Below, in pieces: positions 38,128 through 47,607 of a stretch of 64,000 nt of DNA. Every line of letters starts with the position of its first letter. Positions within the stretch are counted from its first letter, which is position 1. The notes below the pieces were generated by a model. It worked only from the letters and a program-made list of their open reading frames with translations, was not told where the DNA came from and did not search any database. Location: positions 248,001 to 312,000 of the forward strand of contig NZ_JAKZGD010000004.1 of NCBI RefSeq assembly GCF_022549495.1, read 5' to 3'. The translations under genes and the position numbers were made by a program. The DNA comes from Acinetobacter sp. ANC 4805 (GTDB lineage Bacteria > Pseudomonadota > Gammaproteobacteria > Pseudomonadales > Moraxellaceae).

Positions 38128-38228
38128 AAAAAGGTGGTTCACAATCTATAGGTGATAGATGGATTATTTTAATGCAAAATAACGCACAGATAATGGTGCA
38201 ATTGCAAAGAAATGTGTGATTCGAGTAT

Positions 38229-38260
38229 AAAAAAAGACCAGTCCGTACTGGTCTTTTTTT
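38229..38260 (-). terminator. Terminator after fdxA
   Basis: AAAAAAGACCAGT / ACTGGTCTTTTTT around four bases, with T-runs on both sides, just after the fdxA stop. Confidence 0.88.
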
Positions 38261-38264
38261 ATGA

Positions 38265-38594
38265 TTATTTTTCTAAATATTGCAATTTATTTGGTTTGCC
38301 GTTCCATTCTTCACGATCAGCAGGCTGTTCACCAATTTGAGTGATGTTATTACCTGCCCATTTTTCAGAAAGTTCAGTATTGAGTTCAATAAAGACTTCT
38401 TGACCTTCTGGTAGCTCATCTTCAGAGAAAATAGCATTTGCAGGGCATTCAGGTTCACACAGTGCGCAGTCAATACATTCATCTGGATTGATCACGAGGA
38501 AGTTTGGACCTTCATAGAAACAATCTACAGGACAAACTTCAACACAGTCTTGATATTTACATTTAATACAATTTTCGGTGACAACAAAGGTCAT
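38265..38594 (-). CDS. fdxA: 7Fe-ferredoxin FdxA
   Basis: A 109-residue ferredoxin of the Azotobacter FdI type. The N-terminal half has [18 protein letters not shown] and [16 protein letters not shown], the cysteine pattern for one 3Fe-4S and one 4Fe-4S cluster. The C-terminal tail ([15 protein letters not shown]) is typical of this group. Its redox partners are unknown. mutS lies upstream on the same strand, but a 274-base gap and a hairpin separate them. Confidence 0.94.
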   Translation of the reverse strand: MTFVVTENCIKCKYQDCVEVCPVDCFYEGPNFLVINPDECIDCALCEPECPANAIFSEDELPEGQEVFIELNTELSEKWAGNNITQIGEQPADREEWNGKPNKLQYLEK

Positions 38595-38830
38595 GGCGGC
38601 AGCTACCTAAAAAATATGGTTTTCATTTTGCATAGTGTATTTTAGGCAAAAAATACCGATAGAAACAATTCCTTTTATTGATATTTATTATTCGTATCAA
38701 TGAAATGGGCTTATTTATATGACTTTTATTGATAATAAGTCTCAATAACCTACTAAATTCAAGAATCTGCCTCTGAAAAATTGTTTGTCAATTGATGCAA
38801 CAGAGATATTTAAAGTGGTTATCGATTTAA

Positions 38831-38859
38831 ATCAGCTCTAACTAAATGCTAGAGCTGAT
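38831..38859 (-). terminator. Hairpin after mutS
   Basis: ATCAGCTCTA / TAGAGCTGAT around nine bases just past the mutS stop; the minus-strand tail TTTAAAT is a weak T-run. The rest of the 274-base gap up to fdxA shows nothing more. Confidence 0.6.
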
Positions 38860-38868
38860 GATTTAGTC

Positions 38869-41526
38869 TTAATTTTCGAGGGTTTGACTGGATTTAAATA
38901 AGGCTTTGAGCTGATAAAGCTGTTCAAGTGCCTGACGCGGAGTCAGATCATCTACATCAATTTTATCCAACAACTCAAGAGCAGGGGATTGAGCTTCCAC
39001 TTCAACAATTTTCTCAACAACTTGAGTTTCAATTTCATGCTCAAGCGAGCTGAATAAATCATTCTGAACTGTATTTTGCAAATGTTGATGCTGTTGTTTT
39101 TCCAGAATTTTCAAACGTTTCTGCGCTTCTTTAATTACACTTGCGGGAATACCTGCCAGTTTTGCAACTTGTAAGCCGTGGCTTTGGCTTGCAGGACCGT
39201 GTTGTACTTTGTGCAATAAAATTAAATTACCATTCAATTCCTGCGCAGTGACATGATAGTTATCAATGCCAACTTCACCGCCCAATTCAGTCAATTCAAA
39301 ATAGTGTGTTGCAAAAAGACAGAGGCATTTCACCCGCTTAGTTAAATCGACAACACATGCCCAAGCCAAAGAAAGACCATCATAGGTACTCGTACCACGA
39401 CCAACTTCATCCATCAGCACTAAAGACTGACTGGTTGCATGATGTAAAATTTGTGAGGTTTCAGTCATTTCCACCATAAAGGTCGATTTGCCTGTCGATA
39501 AGTCATCAGCAGAACCAATACGGGTAAAGATACGATCAATCGACCCCAATTTTGCCGATTTTGCAGGGACAAAACTACCACAGTAAGCAAGTAAACTGAT
39601 TAATGCAGTCTGACGCATAAACGTCGATTTACCACCCATGTTTGGACCAGTGATAATCGCCATACGATGTTGTGGGTCTAAGAAGGTATCATTCGGGGTG
39701 AATGGTGCTTTATTTAAAGCTTCTACGACTGGATGACGACCTGCTTGAATTTTGATACTAGTTTCAGCGGTAAATTCAGGTCTTGCCCAATTGTTTAATC
39801 TCGCTTGATGGGCAAAATTGGCAAGTACATCAATATGGGCAATCGCAGCGCTCATCATCTGTAAATGCGCAATGTTTTGACGAAGCTGATCTAGCAATGA
39901 TTCAAACAACAGTTTTTCACGGGTAAGCGCACGTGATTCACTCGAAAGTACTTTATCTTCAAAGCTTTTGAGTTCGGGTGTGATATAGCGTTCAGCATTT
40001 TTGAGCGTTTGACGACGTATATAATCGGCTGGTGCTTGCTCTGCTTGCGAACGTGTTAACTCAATATAATAACCACTGACACGGTTATAACCAATTTTAA
40101 GGGTATTGATGCCAGTACGTTGACGCTCTTTAATTTCGAGATCAATCAGGAATTGCCCTGCATGATCACGAATTTTACGTAGTTCATCGAGTTCATCATC
40201 ATAACCTTCTGCGATGACATTACCATCACGTAACAGCACAGGTGGACTTTCAACAATTGCATCCATTAGGTGTTGATGAAGGCTTTTGAAATCACCTAAT
40301 TCATTGTCTAGTCGGTTTAATAACTTAGATTGTTGTGTTTTTAGCACAGGGGCTAGTGCATGACGTAAAAATGGAATTTGTGCACATGCTTGACGAAGTT
40401 GAACTAAATCACGCGGACGGGCACTCCCTAAAGCAACACGACTCAATACACGTTCAATATCACCAATTTCTTTGAGCACTAAACGTACAGGAGATTCATG
40501 ATAGCCTTGTAATAACTGCTCTGAAGCATCCAAACGAGCATCCAAAATCGCAGTGTCACGAATTGGCTGCATGAGTGTCCGACTTAGTAAACGTCCACCC
40601 ATTGCCGTTTGACAATCATTAATCAGTTGGAATAAGGATGTACCATGATCAAATAACGGTTCAATAATTTCTAAATTACGGCGAGTAATGGGGTCGAGTG
40701 CAATAAAATCGGTACTTTGCTCAATCTGAATTGAACGAATATGCGGTAAAGCCGTCTTTTGTGTTTCTTTGGCATAATGAATCAAAGCTGCTGCTGCCGC
40801 TTTTGCCAAAGGCAGTGGATCTAAACCAAAACCTGATAAAGTTGAAACCGCAAACTGATCACACAAAGTTTTTTGTGCATTATTTAAATTAAAATCAACA
40901 TTTGGACGTTTGGTAATCGGGCAGTCTAGATTCTTTTTAATCTGTTCAATAATATTTTTATCAATCAGATCTTCATCAATCAAAATCTCACTTGGCATCA
41001 AACGAGCCAGTTCAATCGCCAATTGTTCAGGTTTATAGTCTTGTTGTTGAACTTTAAAAATACCAGCACTTAAATCAAGTAATGCGAAGCCAATTTGGTT
41101 CTGTTGAATACATAACGCAACCAAATTTGAAGATTGATAACTGGTGAGTAGTGCATCATCTGTTAATGTCCCTGGCGTTAAGATGCGAACGACTTTACGG
41201 TCGACAGGCCCTTTTCCTGTTACTTCTCCGACTTGTTCGCAAATAGCAACAGTACGACCAGACTTAACCAAACGAGCAAGGTAGCCTTCTGCTGCATGAT
41301 AGGGCACGCCCGCCATTGGAATTGGTTGTCCATTGGCTTTTCCGCGATGGGTGAGGGTAATTCCTAAAAGTTTGGCAGCTTGATGGGCATCTTCAAAGAA
41401 AAGTTCATAAAAATCGCCCATACGGTAGAACAGCAAAGCATGTTGATACTCTGTTTTGACTTTGAGATATTGCTGCATCATTGGGGTGTGGTTTGAAAGG
41501 TCTGCTATGCTATTATTATCATTCAT
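38869..41526 (-). CDS. mutS: DNA mismatch repair protein MutS
   Basis: MutS recognises mismatches and recruits MutL. ATG 41526 gives 885 residues with AGGA nine bases upstream. The mismatch-contact motif is [10 protein letters not shown] (Phe-x-Glu) near residue 35; the ATPase has Walker [14 protein letters not shown], Walker [17 protein letters not shown] and FATHYFEL. The C-terminal region is long, as in other gammaproteobacteria. An integrative element begins immediately upstream, so the native promoter may lie within the first 200 bases or have been altered. Confidence 0.97.
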   Translation of the reverse strand: MNDNNSIADLSNHTPMMQQYLKVKTEYQHALLFYRMGDFYELFFEDAHQAAKLLGITLTHRGKANGQPIPMAGVPYHAAEGYLARLVKSGRTVAICEQVGEVTGKGPVDRKVVRILTPGTLTDDALLTSYQSSNLVALCIQQNQIGFALLDLSAGIFKVQQQDYKPEQLAIELARLMPSEILIDEDLIDKNIIEQIKKNLDCPITKRPNVDFNLNNAQKTLCDQFAVSTLSGFGLDPLPLAKAAAAALIHYAKETQKTALPHIRSIQIEQSTDFIALDPITRRNLEIIEPLFDHGTSLFQLINDCQTAMGGRLLSRTLMQPIRDTAILDARLDASEQLLQGYHESPVRLVLKEIGDIERVLSRVALGSARPRDLVQLRQACAQIPFLRHALAPVLKTQQSKLLNRLDNELGDFKSLHQHLMDAIVESPPVLLRDGNVIAEGYDDELDELRKIRDHAGQFLIDLEIKERQRTGINTLKIGYNRVSGYYIELTRSQAEQAPADYIRRQTLKNAERYITPELKSFEDKVLSSESRALTREKLLFESLLDQLRQNIAHLQMMSAAIAHIDVLANFAHQARLNNWARPEFTAETSIKIQAGRHPVVEALNKAPFTPNDTFLDPQHRMAIITGPNMGGKSTFMRQTALISLLAYCGSFVPAKSAKLGSIDRIFTRIGSADDLSTGKSTFMVEMTETSQILHHATSQSLVLMDEVGRGTSTYDGLSLAWACVVDLTKRVKCLCLFATHYFELTELGGEVGIDNYHVTAQELNGNLILLHKVQHGPASQSHGLQVAKLAGIPASVIKEAQKRLKILEKQQHQHLQNTVQNDLFSSLEHEIETQVVEKIVEVEAQSPALELLDKIDVDDLTPRQALEQLYQLKALFKSSQTLEN

Positions 41527-41631
41527 TGTTGTTAAGTCCTTTATTTTCAATGTATTTAATAGTATCTAACATAAACAGAATATCCGAAGGTGTAGGAGAA
41601 AATCTAAGCAAATACAGCCTAAGCCAAAACA

Positions 41632-41655
41632 TTAGTGTAGGTTTTAGTGTAGGTT
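41632..41655. repeat. Tandem 12-base direct repeats next to the integrase gene
   Basis: TTAGTGTAGGTT occurs twice without spacing. It lies between mutS and the integrase, where attachment-site arm sequences bound by a tyrosine integrase are usual. The core and the other end of the element are not in the window, so this is a candidate arm site only. Confidence 0.45.
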
Positions 41656-41751
41656 GTTTTAGTTTAAACTAGCCATCATTCCTTATCAATAATTGGAAAA
41701 TGGACAGCTTGAAAGGATAACAAATAATTCAGTCTTTCTGTGAGGATTAAA

Positions 41752-43113
41752 GTGGTTCGTTCAATAGAGCAACAAACAACAATTAAAAAAGCACTTTCAG
41801 CTAAGGCGATAGAGAAGATGAAGGTGGGTGATCCTGATAAATCTGATATTGGGGAATATGTGGGGCTGCGGGTGCATTGCGGCAAAACGGGAATGAAGAC
41901 CTTTTTCTACCGTTATCGTAGTCCTGTGGATGACTCGATCAAACAATATAAGATCGGAAATTTCCCTCAAGTTACATTGGCGGAAGCAAGGATAGAACTC
42001 ATTCGTTTAAAGGCTGAACGAAATCAGGGAATTTGCCCAAAACAAAAAAAAGAGCAAGAAAAGCTTCAACAACAGATTGAGCAAGAGCTTGCACAAAAAG
42101 ATATGTCTCAACTCACTGTGCACCAAATGATAGAGATGTATTTGACCGAGGTGATTGAAGATCACTGGGTTGCTGACTCTCGAACAGGAGAAAGGAAGAA
42201 AGTCTTGGGGGTAAGAAAGCCCAAAGGTCAATCTGAAACACGACGAACCCTGTATGGTGATGCGGTACGGGTTTTGGGAAATCGTGTTGCCGTAGAAGTG
42301 ACCCGAAAAGATGTTGTAGTTTTAACCAAGGAAATTATTGATCGTGGTTCTAATGTACAGGCTGGACGGGTATTGTCTGAATTGACGTTAGCATATGAAT
42401 ACGCTATTGGGCTAGAGCGATTTCCTGCCAATTTTGCCAATCCTGCCTTATTAGCCAAAATGAGTATCAAACAGTCAAGGTTGAAAGTAACCTGTAAAAA
42501 GGGCACACGAGTTTTAAATGATCAAGAGTTAAAACGTGTATTGGCTTGGTTGCCAACATCAGGATTTACAACACATCAAAAACACATTCTTTATTTAACG
42601 CTATGGACGGGTTGCCGTACTGGAGAATTGTGTGATGCACAATGGAGTGATTTTGATTTAGATCATGGAACATGGCATCTGAAAGCTTCAAAAAATAGTA
42701 CTGAGCGTTATGTTCAGTTATCAACGCAATGCATTAAATTTTTACAGAAATTATATAAACCTGATCAGAAATATTTATTCGCCTCGAGTCGAACGGGGCT
42801 TCCTATTCAGCAAAAGTCTTTGAGTGAAATGAAATGGCAACTGAAGAATCCAGAGAAGGTCCAAACGAAATATCGTGCTGAACAACTTTGGTTAGAGAGC
42901 ATGGATGATTGGAATCCCCATGATTTACGGCGGACGGTGAGAACGGGTTTATCCAGATTAGGCTGTCCTACAGATATTGCAGAAGCAGTTTTAGGGCATA
43001 GCAAGAAAGGGATTGAAGGGACATATAACCTGCATAATTATGAAGCAGAATGTGCGGAGTGGTTACAGAAATGGGCGAATTACTTGGATAGTGTAATAAA
43101 AAATAGTCTCTAA
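41752..43113 (+). CDS. Tyrosine integrase with DUF4102-type arm-binding domain
   Basis: A 453-residue site-specific recombinase. An N-terminal DUF4102-like arm domain (about 10-105: KMKVGDPDKSDIGEYVGLRV, TFFYRYR, LAEAR) precedes the core-binding and catalytic domains. The catalytic residues are Arg in TGCRTGEL, His/Arg in HDLRRTVRTGL, His in AVLGHSKKG, and Tyr in GTYNLHNYEA. GTG 41752 is chosen because GAGGA lies about six bases before it; GTG 41740 would overlap that site. P4-family integrases have this layout. It is head to head with mutS and marks the left end of the element. Confidence 0.92.
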   Translation: MVRSIEQQTTIKKALSAKAIEKMKVGDPDKSDIGEYVGLRVHCGKTGMKTFFYRYRSPVDDSIKQYKIGNFPQVTLAEARIELIRLKAERNQGICPKQKKEQEKLQQQIEQELAQKDMSQLTVHQMIEMYLTEVIEDHWVADSRTGERKKVLGVRKPKGQSETRRTLYGDAVRVLGNRVAVEVTRKDVVVLTKEIIDRGSNVQAGRVLSELTLAYEYAIGLERFPANFANPALLAKMSIKQSRLKVTCKKGTRVLNDQELKRVLAWLPTSGFTTHQKHILYLTLWTGCRTGELCDAQWSDFDLDHGTWHLKASKNSTERYVQLSTQCIKFLQKLYKPDQKYLFASSRTGLPIQQKSLSEMKWQLKNPEKVQTKYRAEQLWLESMDDWNPHDLRRTVRTGLSRLGCPTDIAEAVLGHSKKGIEGTYNLHNYEAECAEWLQKWANYLDSVIKNSL

Positions 43114-43212
43114 ATTTGGAATTAATTATTTTTGAGATCTGGTTGTTTCAACTGGATCTTTTTATTTATATATCAAATGTAATTCTGTGTTTTAAATTTT
43201 CAGGACATAAAA

Positions 43213-43493
43213 ATGTTTGCAGTTCCGTCGGTTAATTTTATCAATTTAGATAATATAGTTGATCAAAATAACAATTATGTTAATTTTTATGCAAACTATA
43301 CTTTGAACTTAGATTATATTTTTACCCTATAAATATTCCTAGTCAGCAATTTACAAATATATCGAGTAATATGGGAGTTAGATATGGAATTCAATTTTTT
43401 ATGACAAACTCTCAAATTATTCAATGGTTTTTTGTTGATTTAAGTGAAAGAAATTCTAAATTAGATAAGTTGAATCTATTTTTTAATACGTAA
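43213..43493 (+). pseudogene. Small unknown gene with a one-base frameshift
   Basis: ATG 43213, eight bases after AGGAC, opens a 39-codon frame ending at TAA 43330-43332. If the T5 run at 43319-43323 had one more T, reading would continue in the next frame to TAA 43491-43493, giving a single protein of about 93 residues rich in Asn, Phe and Ile (join: LNLDYIF-YPINIPSQQF). Either a real decay, a switchable homopolymer, or a base-calling error. No function is recognised. The 500 bases from 43114 to 43613 hold nothing else clear. Confidence 0.5.
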
Positions 43494-43613
43494 AATTGAT
43501 TTAGCTATACATTAGTTCTAATTTAATGTATTTTTTAATTGATTTTATATACAAACTTGATGCTTATTGGTTGTTTTTATTTTTTGTATCTTGCTGTTAA
43601 TTGGGGTATTATT

Positions 43614-44768
43614 GTGAAAATATCATTGGATTTTTTGGTTGATGAAATTGGTATTCTTACGCATGAGCTACAGCACAACATTCATTTCTATGACACGAAA
43701 AGTACAGGAATTACTCCGTTTATTCATTTTGAAGACTTCTCAAGAGTGGCGCAAATTGAAAAATTTGTAGTCTATATTTCAAAGTATAAAAGCAATTTAT
43801 TTAGAGCCATTCCTCAGTTAGATGGATCAACAATATTTACGATCACAACGCTTTCAAATCTAATTAACCCTTATCATTTTTTATACTATACCGATTTAAG
43901 TGCTGAAAGCTTGCTCAAAGTTAGCAATAGATTTAGCCTTAATGTACGTATTTTTATAGATGTTCTACTCAACCAAAATCGGCAATTAGATTGTAGGACA
44001 ATACCTGAGGTTATCTACGACAATCAGATACCTAGTGATGGATGTATACCATTCTTGGATACTGAGTTGACTCATTTGCAAAAAAGAAATTTAAATTTTT
44101 TTGTTGATAGGCTGAGAGATAGGCTTGCTGTTAAGAATGATGATGAAGCCATAAAGAAAGTTTTAAAAAAAACTAATGCAAAATTTCGAGATTATAGTAA
44201 TTATATTGATGAATTGTTTGAGCAGTACGGAGATCTAACTTTCGTCTGCTTAGAGCTTGGTTTAGTAAGTGGTTTGCAAGTAAATTTTAAAAATAATAAG
44301 GTATTGAACTTGGTTGAGCTTAAAACCAAGTTATTGAATAATGCGAGAAATGTTGATCCATTGAGTCGAGCAATAGGCTTTGTTGGTAAGTGGGAGTGGT
44401 CTACTGTAAAGGGTGGTTTATATTTCAGAATAGTATTTATTTTCCCTACAAATGATCTTGGTGATATGAATGCTCTTCAACTTGCTTTAAATTTTTATTG
44501 GTGTGAAGAAATCACGCATGGGCAAGGTTTATGTCATCACGCTCCATTGGCTGCTGCTCCTGCAAAATTCAAGAAAAGTTTTTGTCATATTAAGGCAAGT
44601 AATCAGAAAGAACGAGAACGTTTCAAAGAAAGAACGATTGGTTATCTTACAAAGTCAGAAAAATACTATTATCCACCTGAGCTAAAACATACTTTGAATG
44701 ATTTGTTAACTGAGAAAACATCCGATAGGGAACTTAGTCTAACGTTCAGATCGAAATCTAAAAAATAA
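43614..44768 (+). CDS. YagK/YfjJ-type (Inovirus Gp2-like) protein, copy 1, HxH lost
   Basis: GTG 43614, with GGGG seven bases upstream, gives about 384 residues; the earlier in-frame ATG/TTG codons encode an odd hydrophobic lead and have no ribosome site. The C-terminal 200 residues follow the YagK/YfjJ (Inovirus Gp2) pattern: an IGFVGKWEWSTVKGGLYFRIVF strand where relatives have GYHxH, then a Trp/Cys region, then IGYLTKSEKYYYPPE, the YLTK end motif. The HxH pair is replaced by FR, so nicking activity is doubtful. The very AT-rich DNA differs from downstream genes. Confidence 0.6.
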   Translation: MKISLDFLVDEIGILTHELQHNIHFYDTKSTGITPFIHFEDFSRVAQIEKFVVYISKYKSNLFRAIPQLDGSTIFTITTLSNLINPYHFLYYTDLSAESLLKVSNRFSLNVRIFIDVLLNQNRQLDCRTIPEVIYDNQIPSDGCIPFLDTELTHLQKRNLNFFVDRLRDRLAVKNDDEAIKKVLKKTNAKFRDYSNYIDELFEQYGDLTFVCLELGLVSGLQVNFKNNKVLNLVELKTKLLNNARNVDPLSRAIGFVGKWEWSTVKGGLYFRIVFIFPTNDLGDMNALQLALNFYWCEEITHGQGLCHHAPLAAAPAKFKKSFCHIKASNQKERERFKERTIGYLTKSEKYYYPPELKHTLNDLLTEKTSDRELSLTFRSKSKK

Positions 44769-45007
44769 ATTAACTTTAGCTTATCCTGATTTCCCATTTT
44801 TATGAGGTTGAGGTGAAGTTCGTATTCCAAAGTCATTGTTGGATGGATGATCAACCTTAGTTGGTTTTTAAAGTTATTATAAGTAAATATTAATACTAAC
44901 TATCAATAGCTTATAGGTTTAGGTGGTTCTTTATTCATATATATGAGTAAGAATTTAAAAATTACAGATCAGTCAGTGATATGAATCCAATCAGATGAGT
45001 ATCCTAC

Positions 45008-45952
45008 ATGATTACAGTAACTTGGAATGAAGCAAGCCTGACACATGCAATTGATCAGTTTGTTAAACAGGTTTGTTTTTATCCAATCTCTCAACAAGAG
45101 TTCTTATTGAGTTTGAATGCGCTTTATCATGCCTTTAAGCCAATCTATCAACCGCATTTGATCTATGCCAAAACAATCGAATGTTTTATTCAGTGCATGC
45201 AATGGATTGAGTACTTCGTTGGTGCATCCAAGCCATTTAGCTTGGAGCAGTTGGATGAACAGCAAATCTCAATTCTTCAAATGTGTTTACTTCAGTATCA
45301 ACCATGCCACTTTCATGAACAGCAGTATCAAGCTCAATTAGAAGTTGCTAATAGAGCATCCTTATCGCAGTACTTACAACAACTATTAAATCATTATTCT
45401 CAACTGCTATTTGTTCGAGTGGATTTGTCCTATGCAATGGAATACAGGCATTTGATTAACATTGAACAGGTCAAATCTGATCTTAGTGTTTTACTCAATC
45501 GAATTGCGAATAAAGATACGTGCTTCTATGGCTTACAGGGATATGCATGGGCACTAGAGCAGGGTGCTGATAAAGGCTATCACTGCCATTTATTACTGAT
45601 CTATGATCCATCTAAGCGTCAGAGTGACTGGTATCTTGCTGATCAAGTTGGACAATTATGGAAAGAGATCACTCAGCAACAGGGGATTTTCTATAGCTGT
45701 AATACGCCAGAAATCAAAGCGCATTATGAAAAATTGGGTCGTTTGGGTGTTGGACTAATTCATCGGAACAATGTAGATGAGGTATCCAATGCCATGAATG
45801 CAGCAATGTATCTGGTTAATCCTGAAAAGTCTGAACAATGGCTTTTAGCTAAAGTGGCAGGCATGCGTACTTTTGGTATGGGGCAATTTGATGTTGCTTG
45901 GCGTCGAGGTGTAGCAAATACCATGCAACAGCTTCAAGGTTATCTCCCTTAA
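45008..45952 (+). CDS. YagK/YfjJ-type (Inovirus Gp2-like) protein, copy 2, HxH present
   Basis: A 314-residue protein whose second half is the clearest of the three copies: FVRVDLSYAMEY (137-147), YAWALEQGADKGYHCHLLLI with His192 and His194, and AAMYLVNPEKSEQ with Tyr268. An HxH flanked by hydrophobic residues plus a downstream Tyr is the outline of HUH-type nickases, and this family is tied to replication of P4-like elements and filamentous phages. A Rep-like role is an inference. The ribosome site is weak. A segment upstream (44975-44985) is repeated before copy 3. Confidence 0.65.
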   Translation: MITVTWNEASLTHAIDQFVKQVCFYPISQQEFLLSLNALYHAFKPIYQPHLIYAKTIECFIQCMQWIEYFVGASKPFSLEQLDEQQISILQMCLLQYQPCHFHEQQYQAQLEVANRASLSQYLQQLLNHYSQLLFVRVDLSYAMEYRHLINIEQVKSDLSVLLNRIANKDTCFYGLQGYAWALEQGADKGYHCHLLLIYDPSKRQSDWYLADQVGQLWKEITQQQGIFYSCNTPEIKAHYEKLGRLGVGLIHRNNVDEVSNAMNAAMYLVNPEKSEQWLLAKVAGMRTFGMGQFDVAWRRGVANTMQQLQGYLP

Positions 45953-46005
45953 AGATTTACAGCACTCCTAGTGATATGAACAAATAACCTAGGATGTGTT
46001 TTCTC

Positions 46006-46869
46006 ATGACGACCTACAACGAAGCTCAAACCTTTTGTGAAATTGAAAAATTTATCAAGGATGTGGTGGATGACCAAATCAGTTGTGAACAATTCAAGCA
46101 ACAAATTGTTCCTTTAATTATCAAGTCTAGACGCTTTTTTATTGCTGGTTATGACTATGTTGATTCCATCATTATTTTTAAGCTGATTGAACGAGCCTTG
46201 TTTCAAGCAAATAAATATAGATTGTATGAAAATATTTATGATCTGCCCGATCATGTGATTGAGTTGATGATTGCAGATATCCAGTCGCAATTTGAACGAA
46301 TACAAGACGGTCATCAATACGACCAAAAACAGAATAAAGCTGAAACGAAAAAGGTCGAACGTTTCTTATTGAATACCATGCAATACACAGATTGCTTAAT
46401 GATCTTTCCAATGCGATTTGGTATCAGGGAAGGTGTATCGTCATTAGGATTTAACGGTTTTGAGTGTTATGTCAATGCCATATTAAGAGAGGTCAGGGCA
46501 AGGGAGACCAATGTATTCCGTTGCATCCATTCAGTGATTTGGAAGATAAAACATCATCCTGAACAGGGCTACTACCTCCAGATCTACTTTATTTATGCTG
46601 GACAAGCACAGGATACGACTTTATCTGACCATGCCAATAAACTGATAGCAAAGTGTGAAGAACTCAGTAATGGTTTTGGTGAAGTCTACATTGAAGAGCA
46701 AGCTAAAAAAGGATGGTCAGTGAATTGCCAAGATGACAGGCAGATTCAACGGATCCTGCAATTGCTGAAGAGTGATTTCAATGCGAATAGTAAAAATCAT
46801 TATTTAAGGGTGATGCCAACTCACGGCAAAACTTTTAATTGTGAACGCATTCCTCTAAAGCTGAAGTAG
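46006..46869 (+). CDS. YagK/YfjJ-like protein, copy 3, both catalytic motifs lost
   Basis: ATG 46006 (AGGAT about ten bases upstream) gives 287 residues; ATG 45994 abuts that site. It shares the plan of copy 2, including the N-terminal helical part (FCEIEKFIKDVVDDQISCEQ compared with ITVTWNEASLTHAIDQFVKQ) and the end pattern HYLRVMPTHGKTF, but GYHCH has become GYYLQ and the Tyr motif has become LQLLKSD. It would lack metal-binding and nucleophilic residues. A regulatory or DNA-binding role derived by duplication is possible. Confidence 0.5.
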   Translation: MTTYNEAQTFCEIEKFIKDVVDDQISCEQFKQQIVPLIIKSRRFFIAGYDYVDSIIIFKLIERALFQANKYRLYENIYDLPDHVIELMIADIQSQFERIQDGHQYDQKQNKAETKKVERFLLNTMQYTDCLMIFPMRFGIREGVSSLGFNGFECYVNAILREVRARETNVFRCIHSVIWKIKHHPEQGYYLQIYFIYAGQAQDTTLSDHANKLIAKCEELSNGFGEVYIEEQAKKGWSVNCQDDRQIQRILQLLKSDFNANSKNHYLRVMPTHGKTFNCERIPLKLK

Positions 46870-46902
46870 CTTTATTCAGTAAAATCAATCGAGTTGTTAT
46901 CG

Positions 46903-46940
46903 AATAATGGTCTAAGAATGAATCCGCTTAGACCATTATT
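46903..46940. terminator. Hairpin between convergent YfjJ copy 3 and lipoprotein gene
   Basis: AATAATGGTCTAAG / CTTAGACCATTATT, 14-base perfect arms around a ten-base loop, then AATTTC. It probably stops transcription from both sides. Confidence 0.7.
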
Positions 46941-46984
46941 AATTTCAGTGGAAAAATACGCCACTTGATCTAGGAGTTGAATAC

Positions 46985-47494
46985 CTAAAAATTATAGGTA
47001 TAGGTCAAACCACTATTGGTGGTGACCGTCACTTCACGAACATATTCAGCCGAACAACCAAGATAGACCTTTGCCACAGAGCCATAGCGCATATTTTGGT
47101 AATCGTATGTACCTTTGCTTCTACAATTCCCACGATTGATTAAAACCCCTGTGATGGTGGTTGGCGCATCGTTCAATGACATGATGTTTAATAAATCGGT
47201 ATAGCCTGTCATGGAGTATTGTGATTCTTCACGACGAACACGGACCTCAAACTGTTCCTGCACCGTGGGTTCAGTCACTTCCTCAGCATTATATGATTCA
47301 TCTTCCAAAAAGGATTTACCAACGGCTGGAAAATCATCTTCGGATTGTTGAGGCGTTTCAGTTGTATCAGCAGTGCTATGCTCACTGGTTTGAGTTTGGA
47401 CATCTTTGGGTTTTGGTGCATCGTTACCTGAATTACACGCAGTTAAAGTCAGTAGCAGCACACAGGATAAAACAATAGATGGAATAAAATTCAT
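46985..47494 (-). CDS. Small lipoprotein of unknown function
   Basis: A 169-residue protein with a lipoprotein signal (MNFIPSIVLSCVLLLTLTAC, lipidated Cys20), a long Thr/Ser/Glu/Gln linker (about 22-70), and a compact C-terminal domain with two cysteines: ITGVLINRGNCRSKG and VAKVYLGCSAEYVREVTVTT, probably joined by a disulfide. I do not recognise the family. It is downstream of a larger lipoprotein gene, which shares the short motif MSLNDA, and a terminator-like hairpin lies between them. Confidence 0.7.
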   Translation of the reverse strand: MNFIPSIVLSCVLLLTLTACNSGNDAPKPKDVQTQTSEHSTADTTETPQQSEDDFPAVGKSFLEDESYNAEEVTEPTVQEQFEVRVRREESQYSMTGYTDLLNIMSLNDAPTTITGVLINRGNCRSKGTYDYQNMRYGSVAKVYLGCSAEYVREVTVTTNSGLTYTYNF

Positions 47495-47529
47495 TACATA
47501 TGCCTATATTTAATCGAATATTCTGATTT

Positions 47530-47557
47530 ACAGGGTTGGGCGAAAGTCCAACCCTGT
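47530..47557 (-). terminator. Hairpin between the two lipoprotein genes
   Basis: ACAGGGTTGG / CCAACCCTGT around GCGAAAGT, an extra-stable type of loop. It lies between the stop of the 47608-48729 gene and the start of the smaller lipoprotein gene. Confidence 0.75.
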
Positions 47558-47607
47558 GTATTTAATTGTTTGGTCAATCAATTTTTTACTTTTTATAAAA
47601 GTGGGAA

